Shown: piece by piece, positions 34,547-43,221 of the stretch
Numbering within the stretch: the first letter of the stretch is position 1
Layout: the number at the start of each line of letters is the position of its first letter
Origin: Myxococcales bacterium
Lineage (GTDB): Bacteria > Myxococcota_A > Polyangia > Haliangiales > Haliangiaceae
Direction of reading: 5' to 3'
DNA: 64,000 nt
Assembly (NCBI GenBank): GCA_947483555.1
Contig: CANKMW010000034.1
Location: 1 to 64,000, forward strand
Notes under the pieces: generated by a model
What the model was told of the DNA's origin: nothing
The model's database searches: none
What the model saw: only the letters and a program-made list of their open reading frames with translations
Made by a program: the position numbers and the translations under genes

Positions 34547-37500
34547 ATGAGGACCTGTCTGCTGGTATCGGCGCTCTTCGCCGCTGTGGCGATCACCGCG
34601 TGCAGCGACGACGAGTATCTCGGCCCCCGCGGCCCCGACGCGCCCGATCCGCCGCCGCCGGGACCGTTCGACGGCCTCCCGCTCGCCGAGGACATCCACT
34701 CGCCGGAGCTCACCGGCGTGGTCCACGCCGCGCGTGACCGCCACGGCATCATGCACATCCAGGCCCAGAACGTGCGCGACCTCGGCTTCGCCCAGGGCTA
34801 CGTCATGGGCCACGACCGCCTGCCGCAGATGGACATCCTGCGCCGCTTCGGCGACGGCACGCTCGGCGAGCTGTTCGGCGCCGTCGACCAGGGGACGGTC
34901 GAGACCGATCTCGAGATGCGCGTTCACCGCATGCGCCCGATCGCCGAGCAGGCGCTGGCCACGCTGCGCGCCTCGAGCGACCCGAGCGATCAGGAGCTGG
35001 TGCGGTTGCTCGACGGGTTTGCCGCCGGGGTCAACGCCGCCAACGCCGACTACGCCAGCGGCAAGATCGCGCTCGACTCGGCGATCGCGGCCACCTTCTC
35101 ACCGATGACGTTCCGGGCCTGGACGCCGGTCGACTCGCTGGTGCTGGGCCGCTTCCAGGCCTTCGCGCTGTCGTACACCGCGCCGCTCGAGGTCACGCTG
35201 ACCGAGGTCTACGACGCCGCCCGCGCCACCTTCGACAACGCCGCGCCGACCGCCACCGCAGCCTATGCCCGCCGCGGCATCACCCGCGATCTGTTGATGT
35301 TCAAGCCGGTCGGCCGGGTTGCGACCATCGATGGGTTCCCCAACGTCGGTACCGACACCGGCACCCGCTCCGATGCCGGCCGCCCCGGCATGGTGGCGCG
35401 AGCGCTGGAAGCGGCCGGGCCTCCAGCGCGAGCCACGTCCTTCGACTCGGCCGCTTCGCGGCCTCGCTCAGGACGAACCGGTCGGGCTTCGCCGGCGAGG
35501 ACGGAACCAACGGGCGCCGCTTCGCGGTCGAGGTCGGGACCAACCGGTGATCCGCGGGTCCCGGTGCCACGCGAGCTGCTCCGCAACGCGCGCGCCTTCT
35601 TCGCGCCGTCGATGGCGCAGGGCCCGCACGCCTTCATGGTTCCGCACGCTGGCTCCAACGCCTGGGCGGTCGGTCCATCGCGCGCCGGCGGCAAGGCCAT
35701 CCTCGCCGGTGATCAGCACCTGTCGCTGCCCAACCCGTCGATCTTCTACCCGGTGCACCTGATCGTGCCTGGCATGATCGACGCCTTCGGCCAGACCTTT
35801 CCCGGCATCCCCGGCATCATCCTCGGTGCCAACGGCAAGGCGGCGTGGTCGTCCACGGTCGTCTATCACGATGTCAACGACGTCTTCCTCGAGACCATCG
35901 GCCCGTGCACGACCGGCGGCGGCGATTGCGTGCAGCACGACGGCGGCCAGGTTCGCATCGAGCCGTGGACCGAGACCATCCGCATGGGCGCGCTCGGCAC
36001 CATCACTGGCCAGCTCACGGCGACCTACGAGAACGTGCCCCACCACGGCCCCATCATCCCGACCGTACAGGACGGCATGATCGTCCCGCGCACCGCCAAT
36101 CGCGCGCTGTCGGTGCAGTACACCGGCTATGCGCCCACGTTCGAGATCCGCGCCGTCTGGGAGCTGCTGCGCGCCCGCACCGTCGACGAAGGCTTCCGCG
36201 CCCTGCGCCACTTCGAGTACGGCGGCCAGAACTGGGTGATGATCGACGATCAGGGCAACATCGGGTGGACCACGTCGGCCAAGGTGCCGACCCGCAAGCC
36301 CGCGGCCTACACCTGGAACGCGACCACCAATCCGACCGGCCTGGCTCCGTTCCTGGTCCAGCCCGGCGACGGCTCCGCGGACTGGGACGGCTGGCTGTCG
36401 TCGCGCTACGTGCCCCACGCCATCAACCCGGCGAGCGGCATGCTGGTGACCGCCAACTCCGACCCGGTCGGCGAGACCTTCGACGGCGACCCGCTCGATG
36501 GTCCGGTGGTCGGCGGCCGCCCGCTCTACGCCGGCGCCGCCTACGCCGCCGGCGTTCGCAGCGAACGCATCGACGAGCTGGTCCGCGCCGCCGACGCGGC
36601 GGGCGATGTCGATCTGGTCGCCAGCGCCGCGCACCAGCACGACGCGCGCAGCAACATGGGCTTCCACCTCCGCGACGCCATCGTCGCCGCGCTGGCCTAC
36701 GTCGCCAGCCCCATCGGTGCGCCCGCCGACGTGGCGCCCTACGTGAACGGCCTCACCGCGGCGCAGCGGACCCGGCTCGGCGAGGCGCGGGCCAAGCTGC
36801 TGGCGTGGAGCCTGGCCACCCCGCCGGCGCTGGCCACGTCGTCGACCACGCCACAGATCGACGACTCGATCGCCACCGCGATCTTCAACGTGTGGATGCA
36901 CTACTTCATCGAGCAGACGCTCGGTGACGAGATGGCGGCGATCGCCATGTCGCCGTGGGACCTCGATCAGAACCTGCTGGCCCGCGTGGTGCTGACCATG
37001 CTCGTCGAGCCCAGCGGCATGGTGCTCTCGCCATCGACCTCACAGCCGATCGTGTGCGACGAGATGGCGAGCGCGGGCCTCGACGCCAGCTGCACCAAGA
37101 AGGTCATCGAGGCGGCGCTGGCGGCGCTGGTCCAGCTCGACACCCTGATGGGGTCGACCGACCTGTCGACCTGGCGCTGGGGCCGCCTGCACACGCTGAC
37201 CTTGCGGCCGCTGTTTCCCGACGCCCGCCTCAACGTGCCGGCACCGGGCAGCCCGCAGGCCGGCGGCTTCCCCAGGTCGGGAGACAACTTCGCCGTCAAC
37301 CGCGCCGACTGCGGCTGGGGTGACCTCGACTTCCGCCAGGACGAGGACGGCCCGGCGCAGCGCTTCCTCGCCGAGGCCACCCCGGGCCAGCCGATCGAGG
37401 TTCGCCTTCAGTTTCCGGGCGGCACGGTCTACAATCCGTCGAGCCCGCACTACAAGGACGTGCTGGAAACCAACTATATCGCCGAGACCCACTTCGACCT

Positions 37501-37561
37501 GCCCTTCACGATCCAGGAGATCCTGACCGCAGGCGAAGAACGCTGGGTGCTTAGGCCGTAG
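34547..37561 (+). CDS. Penicillin-acylase-family (Ntn) hydrolase lipoprotein
   Basis: A 1004-residue secreted hydrolase. Lipoprotein signal MRTCLLVSALFAAVAITAC, then the alpha-chain region starting DRHGIMHIQAQNVRDLGFAQGY. The nucleophile is Ser370 in HAGSNAWAV, exposed by self-cleavage of the family's spacer peptide; downstream conserved segments are GDQHLSLPNPSIFYPVHL, the oxyanion Asn region and YGGQNWVMID. Residues about 298-335, just before the beta chain, are encoded by REP-like repeat DNA (SFDSAASRPRSGRTG...). This family cleaves amide bonds of beta-lactams or acyl-homoserine lactones; the substrate here is unknown. The response regulator gene follows after 10 bp. Confidence 0.9.
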   Translation: MRTCLLVSALFAAVAITACSDDEYLGPRGPDAPDPPPPGPFDGLPLAEDIHSPELTGVVHAARDRHGIMHIQAQNVRDLGFAQGYVMGHDRLPQMDILRRFGDGTLGELFGAVDQGTVETDLEMRVHRMRPIAEQALATLRASSDPSDQELVRLLDGFAAGVNAANADYASGKIALDSAIAATFSPMTFRAWTPVDSLVLGRFQAFALSYTAPLEVTLTEVYDAARATFDNAAPTATAAYARRGITRDLLMFKPVGRVATIDGFPNVGTDTGTRSDAGRPGMVARALEAAGPPARATSFDSAASRPRSGRTGRASPARTEPTGAASRSRSGPTGDPRVPVPRELLRNARAFFAPSMAQGPHAFMVPHAGSNAWAVGPSRAGGKAILAGDQHLSLPNPSIFYPVHLIVPGMIDAFGQTFPGIPGIILGANGKAAWSSTVVYHDVNDVFLETIGPCTTGGGDCVQHDGGQVRIEPWTETIRMGALGTITGQLTATYENVPHHGPIIPTVQDGMIVPRTANRALSVQYTGYAPTFEIRAVWELLRARTVDEGFRALRHFEYGGQNWVMIDDQGNIGWTTSAKVPTRKPAAYTWNATTNPTGLAPFLVQPGDGSADWDGWLSSRYVPHAINPASGMLVTANSDPVGETFDGDPLDGPVVGGRPLYAGAAYAAGVRSERIDELVRAADAAGDVDLVASAAHQHDARSNMGFHLRDAIVAALAYVASPIGAPADVAPYVNGLTAAQRTRLGEARAKLLAWSLATPPALATSSTTPQIDDSIATAIFNVWMHYFIEQTLGDEMAAIAMSPWDLDQNLLARVVLTMLVEPSGMVLSPSTSQPIVCDEMASAGLDASCTKKVIEAALAALVQLDTLMGSTDLSTWRWGRLHTLTLRPLFPDARLNVPAPGSPQAGGFPRSGDNFAVNRADCGWGDLDFRQDEDGPAQRFLAEATPGQPIEVRLQFPGGTVYNPSSPHYKDVLETNYIAETHFDLPFTIQEILTAGEERWVLRP
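35439..35479 (+). repeat. REP-like repeat unit inside the acylase gene
   Basis: CCTTCGACTCG, then the palindrome GGCCGCTTCGCGGCC, then CTCGCTCAGGACGAACCGG. It is in frame. Degenerate related sequence (TCGGGCTTCGCCGGCGAGG, GCCGCTTCGCGGTCGAGG) continues to about 35550. Confidence 0.88.
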
Positions 37562-37571
37562 AATAGAGACG

Positions 37572-38639
37572 ATGGGTAAGGGTATCGAGGTTCCGGAGAC
37601 GGTCATCGTGGTGGCATCCCGCGGCTGGAGCGGCGGTGCGGCCCAACCGTTGCGCGAGCTGGTCGACAAGCTGATCGCTGCCGGCACCGAGACCGCGGTG
37701 GTCGCCGATGCGGCCGAGGCCGCCAAGGCCCTGGTCGACGACGAAGGCGCGGTGGTCATCATCGATGTCGACGACGCCGCCCGCGGCTTGACCACGCCGG
37801 CGACCGCCGCCGCGCGGGTCAGCGAGATCGCCGCGGCGGTCCCCGATGCCGCGCCGGTCGCGGTCGCGCAGCGGCCCGCGGTCGGGTTGGTGGTGGCGTG
37901 CATGCGGGCCGGCGCCGCCGACTTCGTCGATCTCGGCGCCGAGTCGTACGAGACCACCGCCGAGGCCCTGGCCTACGCGGCCCGCAAGCGCGCCAAGTAC
38001 GGGGCCCAGAAGCGGGCCCTCAAGCAGCTCCGCGCCATGGTCGAGGAGATGCTCAAGGATCTAGTCCGGACCGAACGGCGGTCGATCGACCTCGAGAAGA
38101 AGCTGGCGGAGAAGAACGCCCGCCACGCCGGCCTGGCCTCCGACGTCGAGGGCGAACGCGATCCGGTGGTGATGGTGGTCGAGGACGATCGCGAGATGTC
38201 CGACTTCCTGTGCGAGAAGCTCGAGGACAAGGACGTCACCACGTTCGCGTTCGTCACCGGCGAGGAGGCGGTGGCCCACGCCGATCTGATGTCGGGCCGC
38301 GGCCAGGCGCTCGACCTGGTGCTCATCGACATCGGGCTGCCCGGCATCGACGGCCTCGAGGTCATCCGCCGCCTGCGCAAGGACCGGCCCGGCCTGGCCG
38401 CCTTCCTCATCACCGGCTTCGCCGATCCCAACCTGACCGCGCGCGCCGCCGATCTCGGCGTGGTCGGCTTCGTGCTCAAGCCGTTCGACGACTCGGCGAC
38501 GCTGATCAACCGCGTCCTCACCGAGGCCAGCGCCGCGATGTCGCGGACCCGCGACCACGGCTACCTGCAGCGCATCAAGGCGCGCCACGACCGCGTGCTG
38601 ACGCAATACCGCCTGCTGCTCGCCGACCTCGAGCGCTGA
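37572..38639 (+). CDS. Response regulator with degenerate and intact receiver domains
   Basis: A 355-residue protein. Residues about 10-130 look like a receiver that has kept the fold (VVIIDVDDAARG, CMRAGAADFVDLG) but lacks the usual Lys-Pro. A coiled coil follows (about 130-195, QKRALKQLRAMVEEMLKDLV). The second receiver has the acidic patch VVEDDRE, phospho-acceptor Asp253 in LIDIGLPGIDG, a Thr in FLITGFADP and Lys303 in VLKPFDD. The C-terminal helix is basic. There is no DNA-binding or enzymatic output domain. It lies 10 bp after the acylase gene. It is probably a phosphorelay or scaffold protein. Confidence 0.85.
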   Translation: MGKGIEVPETVIVVASRGWSGGAAQPLRELVDKLIAAGTETAVVADAAEAAKALVDDEGAVVIIDVDDAARGLTTPATAAARVSEIAAAVPDAAPVAVAQRPAVGLVVACMRAGAADFVDLGAESYETTAEALAYAARKRAKYGAQKRALKQLRAMVEEMLKDLVRTERRSIDLEKKLAEKNARHAGLASDVEGERDPVVMVVEDDREMSDFLCEKLEDKDVTTFAFVTGEEAVAHADLMSGRGQALDLVLIDIGLPGIDGLEVIRRLRKDRPGLAAFLITGFADPNLTARAADLGVVGFVLKPFDDSATLINRVLTEASAAMSRTRDHGYLQRIKARHDRVLTQYRLLLADLER

Positions 38640-39343
38640 CTCGTCACGCGCTCCTCACGGTGCCCGCGGAACTCGCGGATCGATCCACTCGGGCTGCCCT
38701 CCTGTGGAGCTGCGGACGTCGCGCCGTCCACGTGGGCCGCCGCTCGGGCGGGCGGCCCCACCACGCCTCCGTGCCCGCACCACCAGCACCAGGCGATGAG
38801 CGACGCCCGCATGTGGTGCTGCGCCAGGAGTCTGTGGGGCGTGGCGCCGACCGCGCCGCGCTCGAGCGGCTCGCCCGCTACCTCTTGCGCCCCGCGATCT
38901 CCGCCGACCGCGTGGCGGTACGTCCCGACGGTCGCGTCGAGTATGCTCCTGCCGTGATGTCGACGCGGTACGTGCCGGCTCGCGTCGCATCGATGCGCAC
39001 GTGCTCGGTTGCCATACCCCCGAAAGGCGAGTCGACAGTGGCGAGCGGGCGGCCGTCGGGGTCGAACGTCGCGGCGGTGACATCCGCACCGAGCTCGTCG
39101 AGGTCGACGAACAGGACGGTGTCGGCATCGAGGGTGAACGAGTACGGGTGCGTCTCGCCATCAGCGATCCGGTGCTCGACGCTGGCGCGAGCTGCGCTTG
39201 CTTCGGGGTAGATGCTCGCGTCGCGCACGCCGTGACCACGACCAGTACCCACCAGCGAATCATCAGATCGAAGCATCGCGCGGCCAGCCCTGTCAACGAC
39301 GCGGTCGCCCACGCTATTCGTCAAGGTTCAGCGTCGACCGCGA
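38640..39343. other. Gene-poor segment with a decayed coding remnant
   Basis: About 700 bp between the double-receiver gene and the epimerase gene. Apart from the remnant on the minus strand at 38878-39296, I see no gene with a plausible start and composition, and no strong repeat. Confidence 0.55.
38878..39296 (-). pseudogene. Frameshifted N-terminal remnant of a secreted PPC-like/TPR-type protein
   Basis: One frame has a lipoprotein-like start (LMIRWWVLVVVTACATRAS). A second frame continues with a beta domain: SVEHRIADGETHPYSFTLDADTVLFVDLDELGADVTAATFDPDG... up to TRAGTYRVDITAG. This pattern resembles the N-terminal domain found ahead of TPR/CHAT proteins. The frames are joined by a shift near 39190, and no downstream TPR or protease part is present. 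I read it as a decayed gene fragment. Confidence 0.4.
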
Positions 39344-40501
39344 TCACACGAGGCGCGCGAAGCGCAACCACTCGCCCGTACGCCGAGCGCCGACCGCGAA
39401 CGAATGGGCCGGCGCCCAGCCGAGCCGGGCCTTGGCCAGATCGTTGGTCACCCACGATCGGTACGCCTCGCGCACGACCCGACCCTCGCTGGGCATCCGC
39501 ATCGGCCGAGCGTCGCCCTGGGCCGTGGCGGACTTGCGGCCCTGCAGGCGCGACTTGAGCAGCATCTTCTGCTCGGGAGTGATGCGTCGAGCGACCAGCT
39601 CCTTGGTGCCCCGGATCAGCTTGCCGACCGGCGGGATGGTGCCGAGCTGGGCATGGAACGCCGGCGAGGCCGCGAGCCGGATCGCCGCGGTGACGCTGTC
39701 GCGCGCGCGCGGGCGCTGCGCCTGCCAGTGGGCGGCGATCTCGTCGAGCGAGTGGTCGTGGATGGTCTTCTCACCTTCGACCATGTCAGCGAACGTGGTG
39801 ATGAAGTCCCGCCACGTGATGCGGGTATCGCCGTTGATCTGGACGATCGAGCCGACCGCGTCGTCGCGGAAGATCCCCGCCACCACCGATTCGCACACGT
39901 CGTCGACGTACACCGCGTTGCAGAGGCCGCGGCCGCCATCGATCAGGCTGATCCGTCCCTGCCGCGCGTCCTGGACGATCGGCGTGACGAAGAAGCTGAA
40001 GGGACCGTAGACGATGGTCGGGCGGAGGATGACGGTCGAGAGCGTCCCGCGCTTGGCGGCCGCCCGGACCACGGCCTCGGCGGCGGCCTTGGCGTCGGAG
40101 TAGGCCTCCCCCCAGTGCTCGATCGGCGCGGTGCTCTCGGTGATCACCGGTAGCTTCGGCGACGGCCCGTACACCGCCATCGAGCTCATGTGGACGAAAC
40201 GACGGACCTTGGCGCGCGTGCAGACGTCGACGAGGTGTGCGGTCTGCGTCTCGGCGGCCTGGTCGTCGCCGTGGGCCAGGTTGACGACGACGTCGCAGCT
40301 GTCCACCGCCCGCGCCAGGCTGCCGGCGTCGAGCATGTCGCCGGCGAACAGCTCGGTGTCCAGGCGGGCGATCCGCGCGGCGCGCGAGAAGTCGCGGACC
40401 AACGCGCGGTACGGGACGTGGTGCGCGAGCGACAGGAGCTCGCAAAGGCGCGAGCCGATGAACCCGGTGGCGCCGGTGACGAGGATCTTGCAGGGCTTCA
40501 C
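39344..40501 (-). CDS. NAD-dependent epimerase/dehydratase (extended SDR)
   Basis: A 385-residue enzyme: Rossmann motif VTGATGFIGSRL at the N-terminus, catalytic serine in HMSSMAVYG and YxxxK in AYSDAKAAAE, substrate-side motif RPTIVYGPFS. The C-terminal 100 residues are basic and unusual for the family. It probably modifies a nucleotide sugar. Start is GTG 40501, overlapping the dehydrogenase stop (GTGA). With the dehydrogenase and flippase upstream it forms a polysaccharide-type operon. Confidence 0.9.
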   Translation of the reverse strand: MKPCKILVTGATGFIGSRLCELLSLAHHVPYRALVRDFSRAARIARLDTELFAGDMLDAGSLARAVDSCDVVVNLAHGDDQAAETQTAHLVDVCTRAKVRRFVHMSSMAVYGPSPKLPVITESTAPIEHWGEAYSDAKAAAEAVVRAAAKRGTLSTVILRPTIVYGPFSFFVTPIVQDARQGRISLIDGGRGLCNAVYVDDVCESVVAGIFRDDAVGSIVQINGDTRITWRDFITTFADMVEGEKTIHDHSLDEIAAHWQAQRPRARDSVTAAIRLAASPAFHAQLGTIPPVGKLIRGTKELVARRITPEQKMLLKSRLQGRKSATAQGDARPMRMPSEGRVVREAYRSWVTNDLAKARLGWAPAHSFAVGARRTGEWLRFARLV

Positions 40502-41559
40502 GCCGGTGGCTCCATCCGCGCGAGCCAGGGCTGCGCCATCGGGGTCCGCCGCGCGTACGCCGTCTCGATCACCGCGAGCGCGTTCAGGGCCGACTCCGCG
40601 GTCACGAACGGCGCGCGCCGCTCGCGGACCGCGCCGATGAAGTCGTCGAGCTGCGCACGGTAGTGACTGCGCGCGTCCCACTTCGGGGCGCAAACGATCT
40701 GCATCTCCATCGGGCCGCGGCGCGTGGTCCGGTGGAGGGTGAGGATCCGCGGATCCGAGGTCGAGGCCTCGAGCGTGCCCCTCTCGCCGACCACCCGGAT
40801 GCTGCGGCGCAGCCGGTGCGACCAGCTGAACTCCAGGCGCGCCGGCACCGGTCGCCCGCCGATGCGAAGCACGCCCGTCAGCTTCGCGTTGCTCTCGAAG
40901 CCGCCGAACGAGTCGTCCTCGTAGGCGATCTCGGTGAGGTCGCCGAACAGCCAGAGCACCCGGTCGAGGAGGTGCACCCCGCTGTCGAAGAGGACGCCAC
41001 CACCGGTCGACTTGCGATTGAAGTAGCCGTCGCTCGCCATCGGCCAGTCGAGCGGCGCGCCGTCCTCGACGAGCACCTGCTGGACCTCTCCGACCTCGCC
41101 TTCCTCCACCAGGTCCGCGAGCCACCGGTTGTGCGGGAAGAACCGCATCATGAGGGCGACGGCGAGCACTCGCTGGGTCCGGCGAGCGGCGTCCGCCATC
41201 GTCCGGCCGTCGGCGGCGGTGATGGCGAGCGGCTTCTCGCACAGGACGTCGATCCCCATCTCCATGAGCTGGATCGCGATCGGCGCGTGAAAGCGCGGCG
41301 GGACGGCGACGACGGCAGCGTCGACCTTGCCGGCGAGCTCGGCGACCTCCGTCGTGATCGCGGCCTCGAGGCCGCTCTCGCGCGCGGCGAGCGTGGCGTT
41401 GCCGCGGTCGCGGTCGCAGAGCGCGGTGACTTCGACCCGGCCGTCTGCCGTGATCACCGGGAGGTGCGCTTCGCGCGTGATCGCACCGCAACCGACGATG
41501 CCGAGCCGCACGGGCCGGCCGGAGTCAAACTTGCTCTGCGTTGCTCCCAAGATCCCCAC
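40498..41559 (-). CDS. Gfo/Idh/MocA-family oxidoreductase
   Basis: A 353-residue NAD(P)-dependent sugar dehydrogenase. Nucleotide motif LGIVGCGAITREAHLP, the family EKP motif (DVLCEKPLAIT), and the downstream GGGVLFDSGVHLLD with a conserved Asp/His pair. Likely oxidises a nucleotide sugar or free sugar at C3. It is coupled to the epimerase by GTGA, and 24 bp separate it from the flippase stop-side neighbour. The ATG at 41559 gives a short N-terminal extension before the Rossmann strand. Confidence 0.92.
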   Translation of the reverse strand: MGILGATQSKFDSGRPVRLGIVGCGAITREAHLPVITADGRVEVTALCDRDRGNATLAARESGLEAAITTEVAELAGKVDAAVVAVPPRFHAPIAIQLMEMGIDVLCEKPLAITAADGRTMADAARRTQRVLAVALMMRFFPHNRWLADLVEEGEVGEVQQVLVEDGAPLDWPMASDGYFNRKSTGGGVLFDSGVHLLDRVLWLFGDLTEIAYEDDSFGGFESNAKLTGVLRIGGRPVPARLEFSWSHRLRRSIRVVGERGTLEASTSDPRILTLHRTTRRGPMEMQIVCAPKWDARSHYRAQLDDFIGAVRERRAPFVTAESALNALAVIETAYARRTPMAQPWLARMEPPA

Positions 41560-41583
41560 TGTTACGACACTCCGCGTGAACCG

Positions 41584-43047
41584 TCAATCGCGCCTGCGGC
41601 GTACGACGTCCTTCACCAGCCCGAGCAGGTCGTGCGCCGTCTCGCTGCACACGACGAGCGCGCCCACGACGTAGACCGCGGCGCCGACCACGACCTCGAT
41701 CGCCAGCTCGATCCCGACGTGGAGCTCGACGGTGTGGGCCATCAGCGCCCGCACGCCCAGCACCGCGCCGGCCATCGCCGCGCACGCGACCAGCGGCCGC
41801 AGGAAGCCCCCGAGCAGCACCGCGGGACGCGGCCCGTCGCGCAGCACCAGCCACACGCTGGCAAAGGCGTGGAGGCCGAACGAGATTCCGACCGCGAGCG
41901 CCGCCCACTCGATCCCGAGCGGCGACAGCGCGACCATGCTGCCGAGCAGGACCGTGATCATGCCCAGCTCGAGGAACATGAGCGGCCGGTTGCGCTCCTG
42001 GGCCAAGAGGTACGACGACACGACCCACGCGACCGGCCGGAACACCGACACCACCACGAGGATGGTGAGCAGCGGTGCGACGCCCTGCCATTCGTCGGAC
42101 AGCATCAGCTCGATTAGCGGATCGGAGACGACGCCGAGCCCGACCGCCATCGGGAAGATGATCAGCGACAGGAGCGCGGTCGAGCGCTCGAGAGCGCGCG
42201 GCCGCCGCTCGGGCTCCATCCGGGCCAGCGACGGCAGGAGCACCATGCCGATCTGCTCGCCGACGTAGACCGCCGGGATGTCGGCGAGGTTGTAGGCGAG
42301 GTTGTAGAGCCCCGTGGCGTGGGCGCCGAACAGGCGGCGCACGGCGAGGTTGCCCCAGTAGCGCGAGGCGTTGCTGGCGATGGCCCCGACCGCGAGGGGC
42401 CATCCGAAGTTGAGCATGTCGCGGAAGCGCGCCATCCGCAGGGGCGTCCGCTCGAGCCAGCCGCGACCGGCGGCGGCGAGGATGATGACCGTGACGAGCG
42501 CGTACTGGGCGAGATGGCCATAGACGACCGACATGCCGCCGAAGCCGCCGGCGGCGAACGCGACCGTGGCGGCGGCGTAGACCACCTCGCCGAGCGCGTA
42601 GGCGATGCTGATCGCGCGGAAGTGCAGCGAGCGGATGAGCAGCTTCTCGGGGATCGCCGAGATGCGGCGAATGCCGATGGTGAGCGCGAGCAGCGGGATG
42701 TACTGACCGGCGTGGTCGGAGTCGACCAGCCACGCGACCGGCTCGGCGAAGAGCGCGCCCAGGGCGAGCCCGATCCAGGCCAGCCCGATGCTGGCGACCT
42801 GAGCGTGCCAGACGACCTCGGGGTCCAGCTCGGTGCGCCCGCGGACGATCACGTACTGGCCGAACCCGATGTTGGTCAGCCAGTTGATCGTCAGCACGAT
42901 GATCATCGCCGAGCCGACCTCGCCGACGACGTCGGGGGTGAGGAAGCGCGTGATGATCAGCGTGCCGATCACTCCGAGCGCACGACCGCCGACCGCAGAC
43001 AGGATGGTCCAGACCGCGCCGCGCGCGGCTCTGGCGGCTAGTGACAT
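41584..43047 (-). CDS. Wzx-type polysaccharide flippase
   Basis: A 487-residue inner-membrane protein of the MATE/polysaccharide-transport group with about 14 hydrophobic helices. Starts MSLAARAARGAVWTILSAVGGRALG, typical of family members, with GLYNLAYNLADIPAVYVGEQIG near helix 7. It translocates lipid-linked oligosaccharide units. It is the first gene of the operon with the dehydrogenase and the epimerase. No polymerase or glycosyltransferase is adjacent in the window. Confidence 0.92.
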   Translation of the reverse strand: MSLAARAARGAVWTILSAVGGRALGVIGTLIITRFLTPDVVGEVGSAMIIVLTINWLTNIGFGQYVIVRGRTELDPEVVWHAQVASIGLAWIGLALGALFAEPVAWLVDSDHAGQYIPLLALTIGIRRISAIPEKLLIRSLHFRAISIAYALGEVVYAAATVAFAAGGFGGMSVVYGHLAQYALVTVIILAAAGRGWLERTPLRMARFRDMLNFGWPLAVGAIASNASRYWGNLAVRRLFGAHATGLYNLAYNLADIPAVYVGEQIGMVLLPSLARMEPERRPRALERSTALLSLIIFPMAVGLGVVSDPLIELMLSDEWQGVAPLLTILVVVSVFRPVAWVVSSYLLAQERNRPLMFLELGMITVLLGSMVALSPLGIEWAALAVGISFGLHAFASVWLVLRDGPRPAVLLGGFLRPLVACAAMAGAVLGVRALMAHTVELHVGIELAIEVVVGAAVYVVGALVVCSETAHDLLGLVKDVVRRRRD

Positions 43048-43221
43048 CGAAGTGAAGCTACACCGGTTACTCGACCACGACCTCGGCCGCGAACTCGTAT
43101 GTGCAGCGCTCGTTGTTCACGAGGAACGCGAAGGCAGCGTGGCCACACTCTAACAGCAATGGTGCTCGACGATCAGGCCGTTGCGCGACGCTTGGAAGCC
43201 GCCCTTGGCGACGACGCGCGA

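Noticed and set aside
43048..43221. Small gene or immunity protein between flippase and DUF4157 gene
   Set aside because: A short in-frame stretch (LLLECGHAAFAFLVNNERC...) is protein-like, but it has no start codon or recognisable family; insufficient support.
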